A DNA stretch of 64,000 nt, from positions 62,001 through 126,000 of the forward strand of contig CAZPBN010000007.1 of assembly GCA_964584935.1 (NCBI GenBank). Reading direction: 5' to 3'. The position numbers were made by a program, and so were the translations under genes. Below, piece by piece: positions 26,004 through 35,548 of this stretch (its first letter is position 1; the number at the start of each line of letters is the position of its first letter). Source of the stretch: CAZPBN01 sp964584935. GTDB taxonomy: Bacteria > Acidobacteriota > Aminicenantia > Aminicenantales > Aminicenantaceae. Under the pieces are notes generated by a model that did not search any database, was not told the DNA's origin, and worked only from the letters and a program-made list of their open reading frames with translations.

Positions 26004-28433
26004 ATGAACGTAAAAAAATATTTTCTTATAATAATATTATTCTGTTTATGCCTCTTCTCTCCACTTTTAGGACAAAACAACTTTAAAAATATACCAATCG
26101 TAGAGAAAATATCGGTTTTTTCGGAAACATTGAGCACAAAAATCATATTAAATACAAATTCGCTTTTGCCTGTGACAAAAATTTATTATTCCCAGGCTCA
26201 ACCATCGACAATTGTCTTGCAATTAGGGGAAGTGGAGCTAAACCAGGAACTCCCCTTAACTCCAAAAAAGGCACCTCTTATCGAAAGCATTGATTCTGAA
26301 GATGAAGACACCTCTCTGAATATGCTCATCCATTTAACTAAACGGGTTCCCTTTCATATAACCTCTGAAGAAAAACAATTAACAGTGGAACTCAACAAGG
26401 CTTTATCTCTTGAAGGAGAAGAATACTTGCTTTCTTCCGAAGCAACTGAAGCCCTTGAAAAAAATAAAAAAGCCAATATCTTGGAAAAAGTCGAAATCTA
26501 CGAAGAAACAGATAGAATAAATATTAAGGCAAAACTCAATGGTGAACCCATAACAAACATTTTCTCACTGGACAATCCTTTGAGGCTTATTATAGATCTT
26601 TTGAATACCTCCTATTCGAGCCCAACAAATATTTATCCTGTAAACAGTATGGGATTAGAGAAAATAAGAACTGCTCAATTTAAAACAACGGATCCTTTCC
26701 CTATAGCAAGAATGGTTTTTGACTTGAATCAACCAAAATATTATAAACTGGCCTCTGATCAAAAAGAGCTAACTGTATCTTTTTACAAAACCAAATCTTC
26801 CCAAACAATACTTCCTGTTACTGTTCCAAGTCAATCGGCTTCTCCTCCTAAAGAAGACACCACCCCATCTGCTGAGAAACAAAAATCTCAGCCAGAATCC
26901 ACTTCTCAAGACTCTGATTTAAGTCCACCTGAAAAGGAAAAGCCAACTCCTACACCTTCTGCAAGAAAGAGTTCCGAACCCGATATTTCCGAAACAAAGG
27001 AGGTTTCCACAGAAAAAACAACCACAAACAATGTACTATCCGCCAAAGACACCGAATCAAATCAGACTAATCAGAAGAAAGAAGAAGAAACAACTCCCAG
27101 CCAAGAAAAACAAGAAAAAACTCAAACAGGGAAACAAAGATTCCAATCTATTACAATAGCAGATACAGAAGAAGAATACACAGGCCATCCAATCGATCTC
27201 ATCTTCAAGGATGCAGACTTGAGAGATGTGATTTTTTCCATAGCCGAAGAAGTCGGATTAAATACAGTTTTTGATCCAGGAGTGAGAGGAACAGTCACCT
27301 GTAACTGGAAAAATGTTCCCTGGGATCAGGCACTGGATTTAATTCTCAAACAGAATAAAATGGGAAAAACAATAGTGGGTAATGTGCTGCGGATTGCTCC
27401 TATTTCAACCCTGACTACTGAACAAGAAGAACAAAGAAGACTAAGAGAAAGCCAGGAATTATCTGGTCCTTTGATTCACAAAACATTTGAACTATCCTAT
27501 GCTCGAGCTCCAGATGTCCAAGCCCTACTTCAAAATAAAATTTCTTCAAGAGGAAAATTAATAATCGATACCAGAACAAATACTTTAATCATTTCTGATG
27601 TCAAAGAAAGAATGGAAGTCATCGAAGATTTGATTTCCATTCTTGACAAATCGACTCCTCAGGTTTCCATACAAGCAAGAATTGTTGAAGCGAACTCTAA
27701 TTTTGTCCGCAACCTTGGTATTCAATGGGGAATCCAGGGAATCGTTGATCCGTTTTACGGAAACCAAACCTCTCTCCAATTCCCCAATAACATGCTGCTC
27801 GACGGCTCCTTAATACCAGAAGGAATCACAACTAAAGGAATAGGCGGACCGCTAGAAGGATATGCTATCAACCTTCCAGCTCCATCCTTCACCACTGCTC
27901 TCGGCCTGTCTTTCGGAAATGTTCTTGATACTTTCCGTCTCGATGTTGCTTTAACTGCTCTTGAAACATCCGGAAAAGGGAAGATCATTTCCTGCCCTTC
28001 TATAACCACTCAAAATAATTCCCAGGCTGAAATTATTCAAGGCAGGCAGATCCCTGTTCAAACCGTACAAAATTTTACAGTTACGACAAGATATCAAAAT
28101 GCTGCTCTGGAACTTTCTGTGACTCCGCAAATCACTGCTGAAGGAACAATTATAATGGAACTCGAAATTAGAAACAATGCTGCGGACTTTGCAAATCTTG
28201 TCAATGGAATTCCTCCTATCACAACCCAGAGTGCCAATACAACCGTTATGGTTGAAGATGGAGGAACCACCGTGATCGGTGGAATATACAGGACAGAAGA
28301 TTCAATAACCCGAGAAAAGGTTCCTTTTCTACATAAAATACCTATATTAGGAAAATTATTTCAATCGTTTTCCCGATTGAAACAAAATAGAGAACTACTC
28401 ATCTTTATCACTCCAAGGATAATAAAAAGATAG
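26004..28433 (+). CDS. pilQ: Type IV pilus secretin PilQ
   Basis: 809 residues. Signal peptide (1-24), two AMIN domains (about 35-145 and 155-265), a low-complexity linker rich in Ser, Thr, Pro, Glu and Lys (about 275-385), the STN/N0 domain (GHPIDLIFKDADLRDVIFS), an N1 domain, and the secretin channel (VSIQARIVEAN through LLIFITPRIIKR). It forms the outer-membrane pore of the pilus. The long linker is unusual in composition. Last canonical gene of the pilMNOPQ cluster. Confidence 0.95.
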   Translation: MNVKKYFLIIILFCLCLFSPLLGQNNFKNIPIVEKISVFSETLSTKIILNTNSLLPVTKIYYSQAQPSTIVLQLGEVELNQELPLTPKKAPLIESIDSEDEDTSLNMLIHLTKRVPFHITSEEKQLTVELNKALSLEGEEYLLSSEATEALEKNKKANILEKVEIYEETDRINIKAKLNGEPITNIFSLDNPLRLIIDLLNTSYSSPTNIYPVNSMGLEKIRTAQFKTTDPFPIARMVFDLNQPKYYKLASDQKELTVSFYKTKSSQTILPVTVPSQSASPPKEDTTPSAEKQKSQPESTSQDSDLSPPEKEKPTPTPSARKSSEPDISETKEVSTEKTTTNNVLSAKDTESNQTNQKKEEETTPSQEKQEKTQTGKQRFQSITIADTEEEYTGHPIDLIFKDADLRDVIFSIAEEVGLNTVFDPGVRGTVTCNWKNVPWDQALDLILKQNKMGKTIVGNVLRIAPISTLTTEQEEQRRLRESQELSGPLIHKTFELSYARAPDVQALLQNKISSRGKLIIDTRTNTLIISDVKERMEVIEDLISILDKSTPQVSIQARIVEANSNFVRNLGIQWGIQGIVDPFYGNQTSLQFPNNMLLDGSLIPEGITTKGIGGPLEGYAINLPAPSFTTALGLSFGNVLDTFRLDVALTALETSGKGKIISCPSITTQNNSQAEIIQGRQIPVQTVQNFTVTTRYQNAALELSVTPQITAEGTIIMELEIRNNAADFANLVNGIPPITTQSANTTVMVEDGGTTVIGGIYRTEDSITREKVPFLHKIPILGKLFQSFSRLKQNRELLIFITPRIIKR

Positions 28434-28441
28434 GAAAAAAA

Positions 28442-29044
28442 ATGAAGTATTTAAAAAATATTTTAAAATGTCTCGCTTTTATCCCGTTATTTATTTTTCT
28501 TTCTTGTAATCCACTGGTTAACGAATCCCAATCGAACAGCTTGCTTATTGTATCAAATCTTCTGGGCACAGATTTAGAAGGAAATGATGTGAATTATCTT
28601 CAATCCGATGTTGTCAAAGTGGATGAAGATACAGGTCAAGAATATGTAACCGCTGATTCCGCCACAGTGACCTTTGAAGCAAAACTAATGAATCCTGATC
28701 CTACGACTCAAACCTCCCAGTACAATGATATCATTGTTAACCGTTACATCGTTTCCTATTCACGGACTGATGGAAACAATACTCCTGGAGTTGATGTTCC
28801 CTATCCATTCGAAGGTTCTTTAAGCACCTATGTTGAAATTGGAACAAGTATAAGTGTCTCATTTACTGTGGTAAGGGAAGTGGCAAAACTGGAATCTCCC
28901 CTTCTGGATCTCAAGGATGGAAGAGGCAATGGAGTTTTACAAGTAACCGCAACCATTGATTTTTACGGACATGACCTTTCAAATAATACAGTAAAAGCTA
29001 CGGGATATTTGAACATATTCTTTGCTAATTATATAGATGAATAA
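28442..29044 (+). CDS. Predicted lipoprotein of the pilus locus
   Basis: 200 residues. A signal peptide ends in the lipobox-like IFLSCNP (Cys22), so it should be lipidated. The mature part is acidic and beta-rich, with a Thr/Asn/Asp-rich surface, and may be an Ig-like fold; I do not recognise the family. It is 8 bp after pilQ and just before another exported protein, so it may be a secretin-associated lipoprotein. A pilotin role is only a guess from position. Confidence 0.6.
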   Translation: MKYLKNILKCLAFIPLFIFLSCNPLVNESQSNSLLIVSNLLGTDLEGNDVNYLQSDVVKVDEDTGQEYVTADSATVTFEAKLMNPDPTTQTSQYNDIIVNRYIVSYSRTDGNNTPGVDVPYPFEGSLSTYVEIGTSISVSFTVVREVAKLESPLLDLKDGRGNGVLQVTATIDFYGHDLSNNTVKATGYLNIFFANYIDE

Positions 29045-29057
29045 GAAGGAAAAAAAA

Positions 29058-29873
29058 ATGAAAGTAAAAAAGTGTTTATTAACTTTTTTGGTATTACCTC
29101 TAATCCTGATTTTTTCTTTAACCTACTGCAGGAATGCAGTTGAAGAACCTCTTCCAACTGGCCCTTCAACTTTTTCGACAGTACTGAAATTATCCACAAG
29201 CCCAAATGTTATATTTGCCGGTGATCAAAGGGAGACAACAACATTAACAGCAACTCTAAAAAAATACACAGGAATTCCGATTATAGGCGAAACACTTATA
29301 TTTGAAGTCCGAGATGCATCCGGAGCCAAAGCCTATGTCGGATTCTTTGAAGATAATCAATCAATACTGTCAAAAACGACCGACCAGAATGGAAAGGTGA
29401 CAGCAGAATACTTCGGCCCTCTCGCTGGTGAAATTCTTGGTGATTCTTTCGTATATATATATGCATTCGTCGCTGGGGATGGAAAAGATATAATCTATGA
29501 AACAACTCCCGTTTATATAATACAGGATGTACAGGAAGTTACCTTGAGTCTATCCGCTGATCCTAATGTTTTATTGGTCACAAACGTAAGGCCTAAATCC
29601 CATGTAACCGCTATGTTCACAAAAATCGACGGAACTCCTATTATAGGAAGAAAAATATTCTTTACAATATTAAAAGGTCCTGGAGAATTTAAAGGTCATA
29701 AAACAAAGACTTATATGCTCACTGATTCCATGGGAATTGCTACTGTAACTTATATAGGGCCGACAAATGACGAACTCCCATATGACCGGTTTGTGGAAAT
29801 CAGAGCTCAACCTCAAACAGCAACTCCTTATTACATTCATGAAGAAGTAAAAATCCGGCTTAACAAAAACTAA
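29058..29873 (+). CDS. Exported protein with two Ig-like (Big_1) domains
   Basis: About 271 residues. A signal-like N-terminus ends in LTYCRN; the Tyr at -1 makes it a poor lipobox. Two invasin-type Big_1 repeats follow (about 40-155 and 160-271), each with the pattern of a sparse strand, TLTATLKKYTG/HVTAMFTKIDG, PIIG and a final DxxGxATVTY-type strand. Such domains form rods on surface proteins. AAGGA before ATG 29058 favours this start over the ATG at 29037. It closes the pilus operon and converges on priA with only 9 bp between. Confidence 0.68.
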   Translation: MKVKKCLLTFLVLPLILIFSLTYCRNAVEEPLPTGPSTFSTVLKLSTSPNVIFAGDQRETTTLTATLKKYTGIPIIGETLIFEVRDASGAKAYVGFFEDNQSILSKTTDQNGKVTAEYFGPLAGEILGDSFVYIYAFVAGDGKDIIYETTPVYIIQDVQEVTLSLSADPNVLLVTNVRPKSHVTAMFTKIDGTPIIGRKIFFTILKGPGEFKGHKTKTYMLTDSMGIATVTYIGPTNDELPYDRFVEIRAQPQTATPYYIHEEVKIRLNKN

Positions 29874-29882
29874 ACGATGAGG

Positions 29883-32036
29883 TTAATGATAGAATCGAAT
29901 TGATTTCTTGGATTTAATCAGGTAATAATTACTGTTCAACACTTCATCCAAATCTTTTTTACTCTTTGATTTTAAAATCACCTGAATTCTGTTTATTCCT
30001 TTCATTCTAGAAACTGGTGCTAAAGCCGGACCAAAAAAATCAATTTTATCTTCGGATATTTTCCTAAGCCGCGACAGGAATTTCCTTGAGTTTTGAGCTA
30101 AACTTCTTAAATCTTTTCCAAAAAACAGAATCTCAGCCAAAGAATAAAAGGGAGGATAATTCATAACCTTCCGGAGCCCAATTTCACGATAAAAAAAAGA
30201 ATCATAATCATTTCTGACTGCCTCATATATACTAAAGTGATCGGGAAAAGATGTCTGCACCACAGCTTCTCCTTTTCCTGGTTGAAGAAAACGGAGCATT
30301 TTATGCAAAGTCTGATAAGTTATCTGGCTGGCTCTAAAATCAGGCAAACTCAGAATGGTTTCAGGATACAGAATAGCAACCAGCGATGCTTTAGGCAGAT
30401 CAATTCTATGAGCAAGAAAACGAGTTCCACATAAAATATCTATTCTTCCTTTTTTAAATTCATTTATAATTGTATCCTTTTCTTTGATGCTTTTCATTTT
30501 ATCAGAAGCAAAAAATGATATTCGTTTATGAGGAAAAAGATTATTCAATTCCTCTTCAATCCTTTCTATTCCCACTCCTCTTTTTTTTAACATCTTACCT
30601 TTGCATTTCTGACAGGTATCTGTAAAAGGAACAGAATAATTGCAATAATGACAAATCAATTTATTTTCTTCTTTATGATAAATCAAAGCCTTATCACATC
30701 TCTGACAACGGGGAATGAAATGACATTTTGAGCAATAAACATACGATGAATACCCCCTTTGATTGGAAAAAACAATAACAGGCTCTCTCTTACTAAGTCT
30801 GTTTTCGATCTTTTGCTTAAGTTTATTGGAAATCAATTCATTTTCCTTTCTACTATCCACTATTTCCACAGTGTCACCTTTTTTCGGCTCCTCAAGACGC
30901 AATAAAAAGCCTTTTTTCTTAGCCCTGTAAAATGATTCAATTGAAGGAGATTCAGAACCATAGAGGACAACCGCTTTTTCCTGTTTTGCTCTCAACCGGG
31001 CACCTACTATGGTATCGTAAGTGGGGCTTTCTTTTTGATAGAATGATTCATCCTGTTCTTCATCCACTATGATAAGCCCAATATGATCAAGGGGAGAGAA
31101 AAGCGCGGACCGAGGGCCCACAACCACATCAACTTCTCCTTTCTTTATCTTCCTCCATTCAAGCTCTCTTTGGCGTTCTGTAAGCCGGCTGTGAAGAAGC
31201 GCCGCTTTTCTTCCCAGTTTCGTTTCAAATTTCTCCATAATTGCGCCAGTAAAAATAATTTCTGGAGTAAGATACAAAACCTTTTTATTCAATGCCAGTA
31301 CAGTCTTTATTAAATAAAAATAAAAGGATTCTCTTTTCTGTGGAGGACCGTAAAGTAAAAATTGGGAATATGTATTCTTATCAATTTGAGATTCAACTTT
31401 AGCCGCTTTCTTATAATTGTTATTATCCACAGAAAAATCGATCTCCAGTTGTTTTTGATCCGGAAAAACATTCCCCTCCTGTTTTTTCCTCTTCGTTTTT
31501 TTAATATCTTCACTAACATATAACAATCCTTTCTTTTCCAGGCGGGATATAAGACCCGATACATCATCCATTCCCATCTTTCTTTTCAAAAAAAGAGACG
31601 AATACGATTTGTTTCTAAGAAACTTCAATAATTTTTTTTCTTTTTCCGGTAAATTATCATCATTGATTTTCTTTTTGCCTTTTTCAGAAATCATTACAGT
31701 TGTTTTACTCTTTACAATAAGAGAAGGCGGTAGTGAAGCCATAAGAATACTCCCCCACGAAGAATAATAATATGAACTTAATTTTCTTGTGAATTTTAGA
31801 AAAGAAGGAGAAAAGACAGGAACATCGTCTAACACTTCTTTAATCTCTTTAAGCTTGAAATTTTCGGTGGGCAGTTTCTTCTTCAGATTGATAATAATTC
31901 CTGTTAATAATCTCTGTTTGAACGGAGCAAGAATTCTTGAGCCAACTTTTGCTTTTTCTTGATGGATTTCTGGAACAATATACAAAAAAGTCTTATTAAG
32001 AGGGATAGAAAAAACAATTTCTGCGTAAAGGTTCAT
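29883..32036 (-). CDS. priA: PriA-family replication restart protein lacking helicase motifs
   Basis: 717 residues. The DNA-binding domain, winged helix, and eight-cysteine zinc module (C435, C438, C444, C447, C462, C465, C475, C478) are intact, as is the DEEQD (Walker B) box at 325-329. But the Walker A site, normally GVTGSGKT, reads GPPQKRES at 230-237, without the lysine. Motif VI, normally AGRAGR, reads LRFLQPG around 581-587. Motif V is GTRFLAHRIDLP. It should therefore bind forks and load the primosome without ATP-driven unwinding. Actinobacterial PriA proteins are a known parallel. Overlaps the uracil-DNA glycosylase gene by 4 bp. Confidence 0.88.
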   Translation of the reverse strand: MNLYAEIVFSIPLNKTFLYIVPEIHQEKAKVGSRILAPFKQRLLTGIIINLKKKLPTENFKLKEIKEVLDDVPVFSPSFLKFTRKLSSYYYSSWGSILMASLPPSLIVKSKTTVMISEKGKKKINDDNLPEKEKKLLKFLRNKSYSSLFLKRKMGMDDVSGLISRLEKKGLLYVSEDIKKTKRKKQEGNVFPDQKQLEIDFSVDNNNYKKAAKVESQIDKNTYSQFLLYGPPQKRESFYFYLIKTVLALNKKVLYLTPEIIFTGAIMEKFETKLGRKAALLHSRLTERQRELEWRKIKKGEVDVVVGPRSALFSPLDHIGLIIVDEEQDESFYQKESPTYDTIVGARLRAKQEKAVVLYGSESPSIESFYRAKKKGFLLRLEEPKKGDTVEIVDSRKENELISNKLKQKIENRLSKREPVIVFSNQRGYSSYVYCSKCHFIPRCQRCDKALIYHKEENKLICHYCNYSVPFTDTCQKCKGKMLKKRGVGIERIEEELNNLFPHKRISFFASDKMKSIKEKDTIINEFKKGRIDILCGTRFLAHRIDLPKASLVAILYPETILSLPDFRASQITYQTLHKMLRFLQPGKGEAVVQTSFPDHFSIYEAVRNDYDSFFYREIGLRKVMNYPPFYSLAEILFFGKDLRSLAQNSRKFLSRLRKISEDKIDFFGPALAPVSRMKGINRIQVILKSKSKKDLDEVLNSNYYLIKSKKSIRFYH

Positions 32037-32695
32037 TTTTTGCCCAGAAGAACCATCACTTTTTTCATGTCCTCCCAGACCATTTTTTTGATTTGTTTGT
32101 TCCCGGGATTTCTCACGAGATAGGAAGGATGAAAAGTAGGCATCACCTTAATATTCCCAAAATCATAGAACTCCCCTCTCAATGAGGTCATTCCCTTTGT
32201 GCTTCTGATAAAAAAATCGGATGCCACTTTACCCAGTGTTACAATAACCTTCGGATTTATCATATCTATTTGTTTCAAAAGATAACCTTTACACTTATCA
32301 ATTTCCTCACTATAAGGATTTCTATTATGAGGGGGCCTGCACTTAATGATATTTGTTATATATATATCTTTTCTTTCAAAAGTCATCGCATTGATAATCC
32401 TTGTGAGAAGCTGTCCTGCCTTCCCCACAAAAGGCTTCCCCTGAATATCTTCATCTCCCCCTGGAGCTTCTCCAACGAACATCAGATTAGTATCGATATT
32501 GCCTTCTCCTGGAACCGCATTCTTTCTTGTTCGGGCTAAAGCACATCTCTGGCAATTTAATATTCTGTTCTTTAGTTCTGAATAATCAGCAGATTTGGAA
32601 GAAGACATTTTTGAAATAAAATCAATCCCTAACTGATTAAAGAATTCAACTGTTTTTTCCAGCTCTCTAATGACCTTTAAATTGTTATCTTCCAA
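32033..32695 (-). CDS. Uracil-DNA glycosylase, family 4 (Fe-S)
   Basis: 220 residues. Motif A is GEAPGGDEDIQGKPFVG and motif B is HPSYLVRNP. The [4Fe-4S] ligands are C48, C51, C119 and C135. It excises uracil from DNA. The first ~35 residues are a charged extension before the core. It overlaps coaBC upstream by 11 bp and priA downstream by 4 bp, inside a tightly packed gmk-coaBC-udg-priA run. Confidence 0.9.
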   Translation of the reverse strand: MEDNNLKVIRELEKTVEFFNQLGIDFISKMSSSKSADYSELKNRILNCQRCALARTRKNAVPGEGNIDTNLMFVGEAPGGDEDIQGKPFVGKAGQLLTRIINAMTFERKDIYITNIIKCRPPHNRNPYSEEIDKCKGYLLKQIDMINPKVIVTLGKVASDFFIRSTKGMTSLRGEFYDFGNIKVMPTFHPSYLVRNPGNKQIKKMVWEDMKKVMVLLGKK

Positions 32696-33872
32696 TTAAT
32701 TTCCCGATCCTATCCATGATGATCCGGCTGATCTCAATTTTACTCTTTTTGCCGGTTTTTTTGGATTCTCCATCAGGAGTGACAATGAACACATCATTGT
32801 CATCTGAGGAAAATCCTGTCCCTTTTTTTGAGATATCGTTAGCAACAATGAAATCAAGATTCTTCATTCTGGCTTTCTTTTTAGCATTCTCCAAGATATG
32901 TTCTGTCTCTGCAGCAAAACCAACCACGATCTTTTTTCCCTTTTTTTTGCCTAATTCAGCCAATATATCTTTATTCCGAATGATCTTAATCTCACCGGGA
33001 ATATCCTGTTTTTTTATTTTTCGTGATTCCGTTTTGGTAAAACGGAAATCAGATACAGCAGCTGCCATTATGATAATATCCATATCATCATAACGACTGG
33101 AAATTTCTTTATCCAATTCATCAGCTGTTTCAATAAAACTGACTTTAACTCCCGGCGGAGGGGGGATATTTGTTGGTCCGGATACAAGAACCACTTCTGC
33201 TCCACGCTCTATAGCTTCTTGGGCAAGCATATAGCCCATTTTCCCGGAAGAAGGATTGCTCAGGAAGCGGACAGAATCCATATATTCTCTAGTGGGTCCT
33301 GCCGTCACCAATATTCTTTTTCCTTTCAATTCTTTGCCTCTTTCTATTAATTTGATTGCTTCCTTGACAATTGTTTCTGAATCAGCCAGTCTGCCCCATC
33401 CTTCCTCCTTGCAGGCAAGATATCCTTTTTCCGGTTTGATGAAATAAACACCAAGGGATTCAAGTTTTCTTATATTCAATTGAGTTTGCTGATGAAAATA
33501 CATTTTTTCATTCATAGCAGGAGCAATGAGCACAGGGCTCCTCACAGCCATATAGAATGTAGATAAAAAGTCATCTGCAATTCCATTGGCAAACTTTCCT
33601 ATAATATTCGCTGTTGCTGGAGCCACAACAAATAAGGAGGTTTCTTTTGCTAAATCGATATGACTGATTGTCTTTTCTTCCTTACCGGTAAACAAATCAA
33701 CCATAACATTGTTTTTAGAAACAGCGCTAAATAAAAGTGGACAAATGAGCTTGGTTGCGTTTTTTGTCATAATAACTTGAACCGAATATCCGGATTTCTG
33801 AAAGTTTCGTATGATATTGCATGACTTATAAATACTAATCGATGAACTGACTCCAAGTGATATTTTTTTCAT
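32685..33872 (-). CDS. coaBC: Bifunctional phosphopantothenoylcysteine decarboxylase/phosphopantothenate-cysteine ligase
   Basis: 395 residues. CoaC half: flavin-binding N-terminus, H71 (SHIDLAKE), the PAMNEKMY motif with N121, and the Cys154 flap (ACKEEGWGRL). CoaB half from about 185: TAGPTREYMDSVRFLSN, AAAVSDF and FIVANDIS. It carries out two successive steps of CoA synthesis. Five bases separate it from gmk, and no rpoZ lies between, although rpoZ commonly follows gmk. Confidence 0.94.
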   Translation of the reverse strand: MKKISLGVSSSISIYKSCNIIRNFQKSGYSVQVIMTKNATKLICPLLFSAVSKNNVMVDLFTGKEEKTISHIDLAKETSLFVVAPATANIIGKFANGIADDFLSTFYMAVRSPVLIAPAMNEKMYFHQQTQLNIRKLESLGVYFIKPEKGYLACKEEGWGRLADSETIVKEAIKLIERGKELKGKRILVTAGPTREYMDSVRFLSNPSSGKMGYMLAQEAIERGAEVVLVSGPTNIPPPPGVKVSFIETADELDKEISSRYDDMDIIIMAAAVSDFRFTKTESRKIKKQDIPGEIKIIRNKDILAELGKKKGKKIVVGFAAETEHILENAKKKARMKNLDFIVANDISKKGTGFSSDDNDVFIVTPDGESKKTGKKSKIEISRIIMDRIGKLIGR

Positions 33873-33877
33873 TTTAT

Positions 33878-34483
33878 TTATCTATCCTTAGAAAAACTTC
33901 TCAAAATGGGAAGAATCTTTTTTTTGCTTAATTCTAAAGAGCATCTGGAAGATATGATAATCGCTTTCAATTCTTCAACCGCATCTTCAAGCTTGTCATT
34001 GATGATTATATAATCAAATTCATAGTAATGTCTTACTTCCTTCCGGGCCACTTCAAGCCTTTTTTCAACGGATTCTGCTTTTTCAATTCCCCTATTCAAT
34101 AGGCGTTTTTTCAGCACTCGAAAAGAAGGAGGTAATACAAATACAAACAGTCCTTTTCTCAGCTTTTCTTTGATTTGTTCCGCTCCCTGGATATCAATAT
34201 CAAGTAAGAGATCAGACCTGATTCCCTTTCTTTCGATTTCCCTCTTGGATGTTCCGTAGTAATTTCCATGAACAACAGCCCATTCGGCAAATTTATCTCC
34301 CTGGATCATTGTTTCGAATTCATCTCTGGTAACAAAATAATAATCTTTTCCCTCTGTTTCGGCATCTCTTTTTTTCCTGGTGGTGTGGGATACAGAAAAA
34401 TTTATATTTTTTAAATTTCCCAAAATTTTCCAAACAAGTGTGGATTTCCCACAGCCGGAAGGTCCTGTTATCACAAACAACAT
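33878..34483 (-). CDS. gmk: Guanylate kinase
   Basis: 201 residues; phosphorylates GMP to GDP. P-loop GPSGCGKST at 7-15, GMP-binding SHTTRKKRDAE and DYYFVTRDEF, and DIDIQGAEQIK. Length is normal. The 186-bp region upstream (34484-34669), between it and yicC, is AT-rich with no gene. Confidence 0.95.
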   Translation of the reverse strand: MLFVITGPSGCGKSTLVWKILGNLKNINFSVSHTTRKKRDAETEGKDYYFVTRDEFETMIQGDKFAEWAVVHGNYYGTSKREIERKGIRSDLLLDIDIQGAEQIKEKLRKGLFVFVLPPSFRVLKKRLLNRGIEKAESVEKRLEVARKEVRHYYEFDYIIINDKLEDAVEELKAIIISSRCSLELSKKKILPILRSFSKDR

Positions 34484-34669
34484 ATCTTTAGTTTACTTAT
34501 TTTTTAAAACAGTTCAATCTCAAGACTCAACTGAATTAAAATATATTTATAATCTGAATAAAAAATTTTTTTCGGTTATTATAAAAAATCCCTCTCATAA
34601 ATGACTCTTTGACCACAAAACAATCTCAAGCCGGATATCATAATAAAAGTTGACCCCTAAATGAATATC

Positions 34670-35548
34670 CTATTCCACATTCTGCACTTGTTGGCGAAAA
34701 CTCTCAATCTCTCCTTTTATGAATAAAATTTCCTTGATTATTTCCATATCCTGGGATTTTGAATTAATTGTGTTTGCTTCCCTGTAAAGCTCCTGGGCAA
34801 TAAAATCCATTTTCTTTCCCAAAGGTTCTGTGTATTCCTGAGACAGAACTTCAGAAGAAAGTTTCAAATGAGATTTTAACCGTGCCACTTCTTCGGACAA
34901 ATCATACTTCTGGGCATAAAAAGCAATTTCTTCCATCATTTTTTCATTAGATACAGGGGTTTCCCTGCTTAATTCCTTCATCCGTTCTCTTAATTTTTCT
35001 TTGATCAATAGGGGCTGCTTTTTAATAAGTTTCTCAATTCTAGCTAGCCCTTTTTTCATATTCAGAATAAGCTTTTTGATCTCTTTTTCGATTTCTTTGC
35101 CTTCTTTTCTTCGTTCTTTCACAAGAAGGTCAAGAACTTCCTTGAAACTTTTTTCCAGGAAAATATTTTCTTCATCTGAAAGTTTTCTCCTCTTTATATC
35201 TACGGCAGAAGGAATATTAAAAATGTTACCCAATGTTAATTCTGTATTCATCTTCAATCCCGAAGAAATTCTTTGTGCAGATAATAAAATATCCTTCAAT
35301 AAATTCTCATTAACGGCAACTTTCCATTCTGATTCTTTTAAAAATTCTAACTCAAAATTAACTTCAACTCTACCTCTGTTGAGTTTTTTCTGGCAGATCG
35401 CTTTCAGTTTATTTTCTAATATTCCGATTTGAGGCCCCCTGTAAACCATATCAAAATATCGGTTATTCAATGATTTGATGCTTATCTCAGCAGATAGATT
35501 CTTTGAATGAAAACACTTTTCTGCGTAACCGGACATACTAAAAATCAA
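34670..35548 (-). CDS. YicC/YloC-family endoribonuclease
   Basis: 292 residues. YicC N-terminal domain with MSGYAEK, SLNNRYFDMVYR and NRGRVEVNFEL, and the DUF1732 C-terminal domain near the end with KMDFIAQELYREANTINSKS. Family members are RNA endonucleases implicated in sRNA turnover in E. coli. Adjacent to gmk as in many bacteria, and its start overlaps the msbA stop by 4 bp. Confidence 0.9.
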   Translation of the reverse strand: MIFSMSGYAEKCFHSKNLSAEISIKSLNNRYFDMVYRGPQIGILENKLKAICQKKLNRGRVEVNFELEFLKESEWKVAVNENLLKDILLSAQRISSGLKMNTELTLGNIFNIPSAVDIKRRKLSDEENIFLEKSFKEVLDLLVKERRKEGKEIEKEIKKLILNMKKGLARIEKLIKKQPLLIKEKLRERMKELSRETPVSNEKMMEEIAFYAQKYDLSEEVARLKSHLKLSSEVLSQEYTEPLGKKMDFIAQELYREANTINSKSQDMEIIKEILFIKGEIESFRQQVQNVE

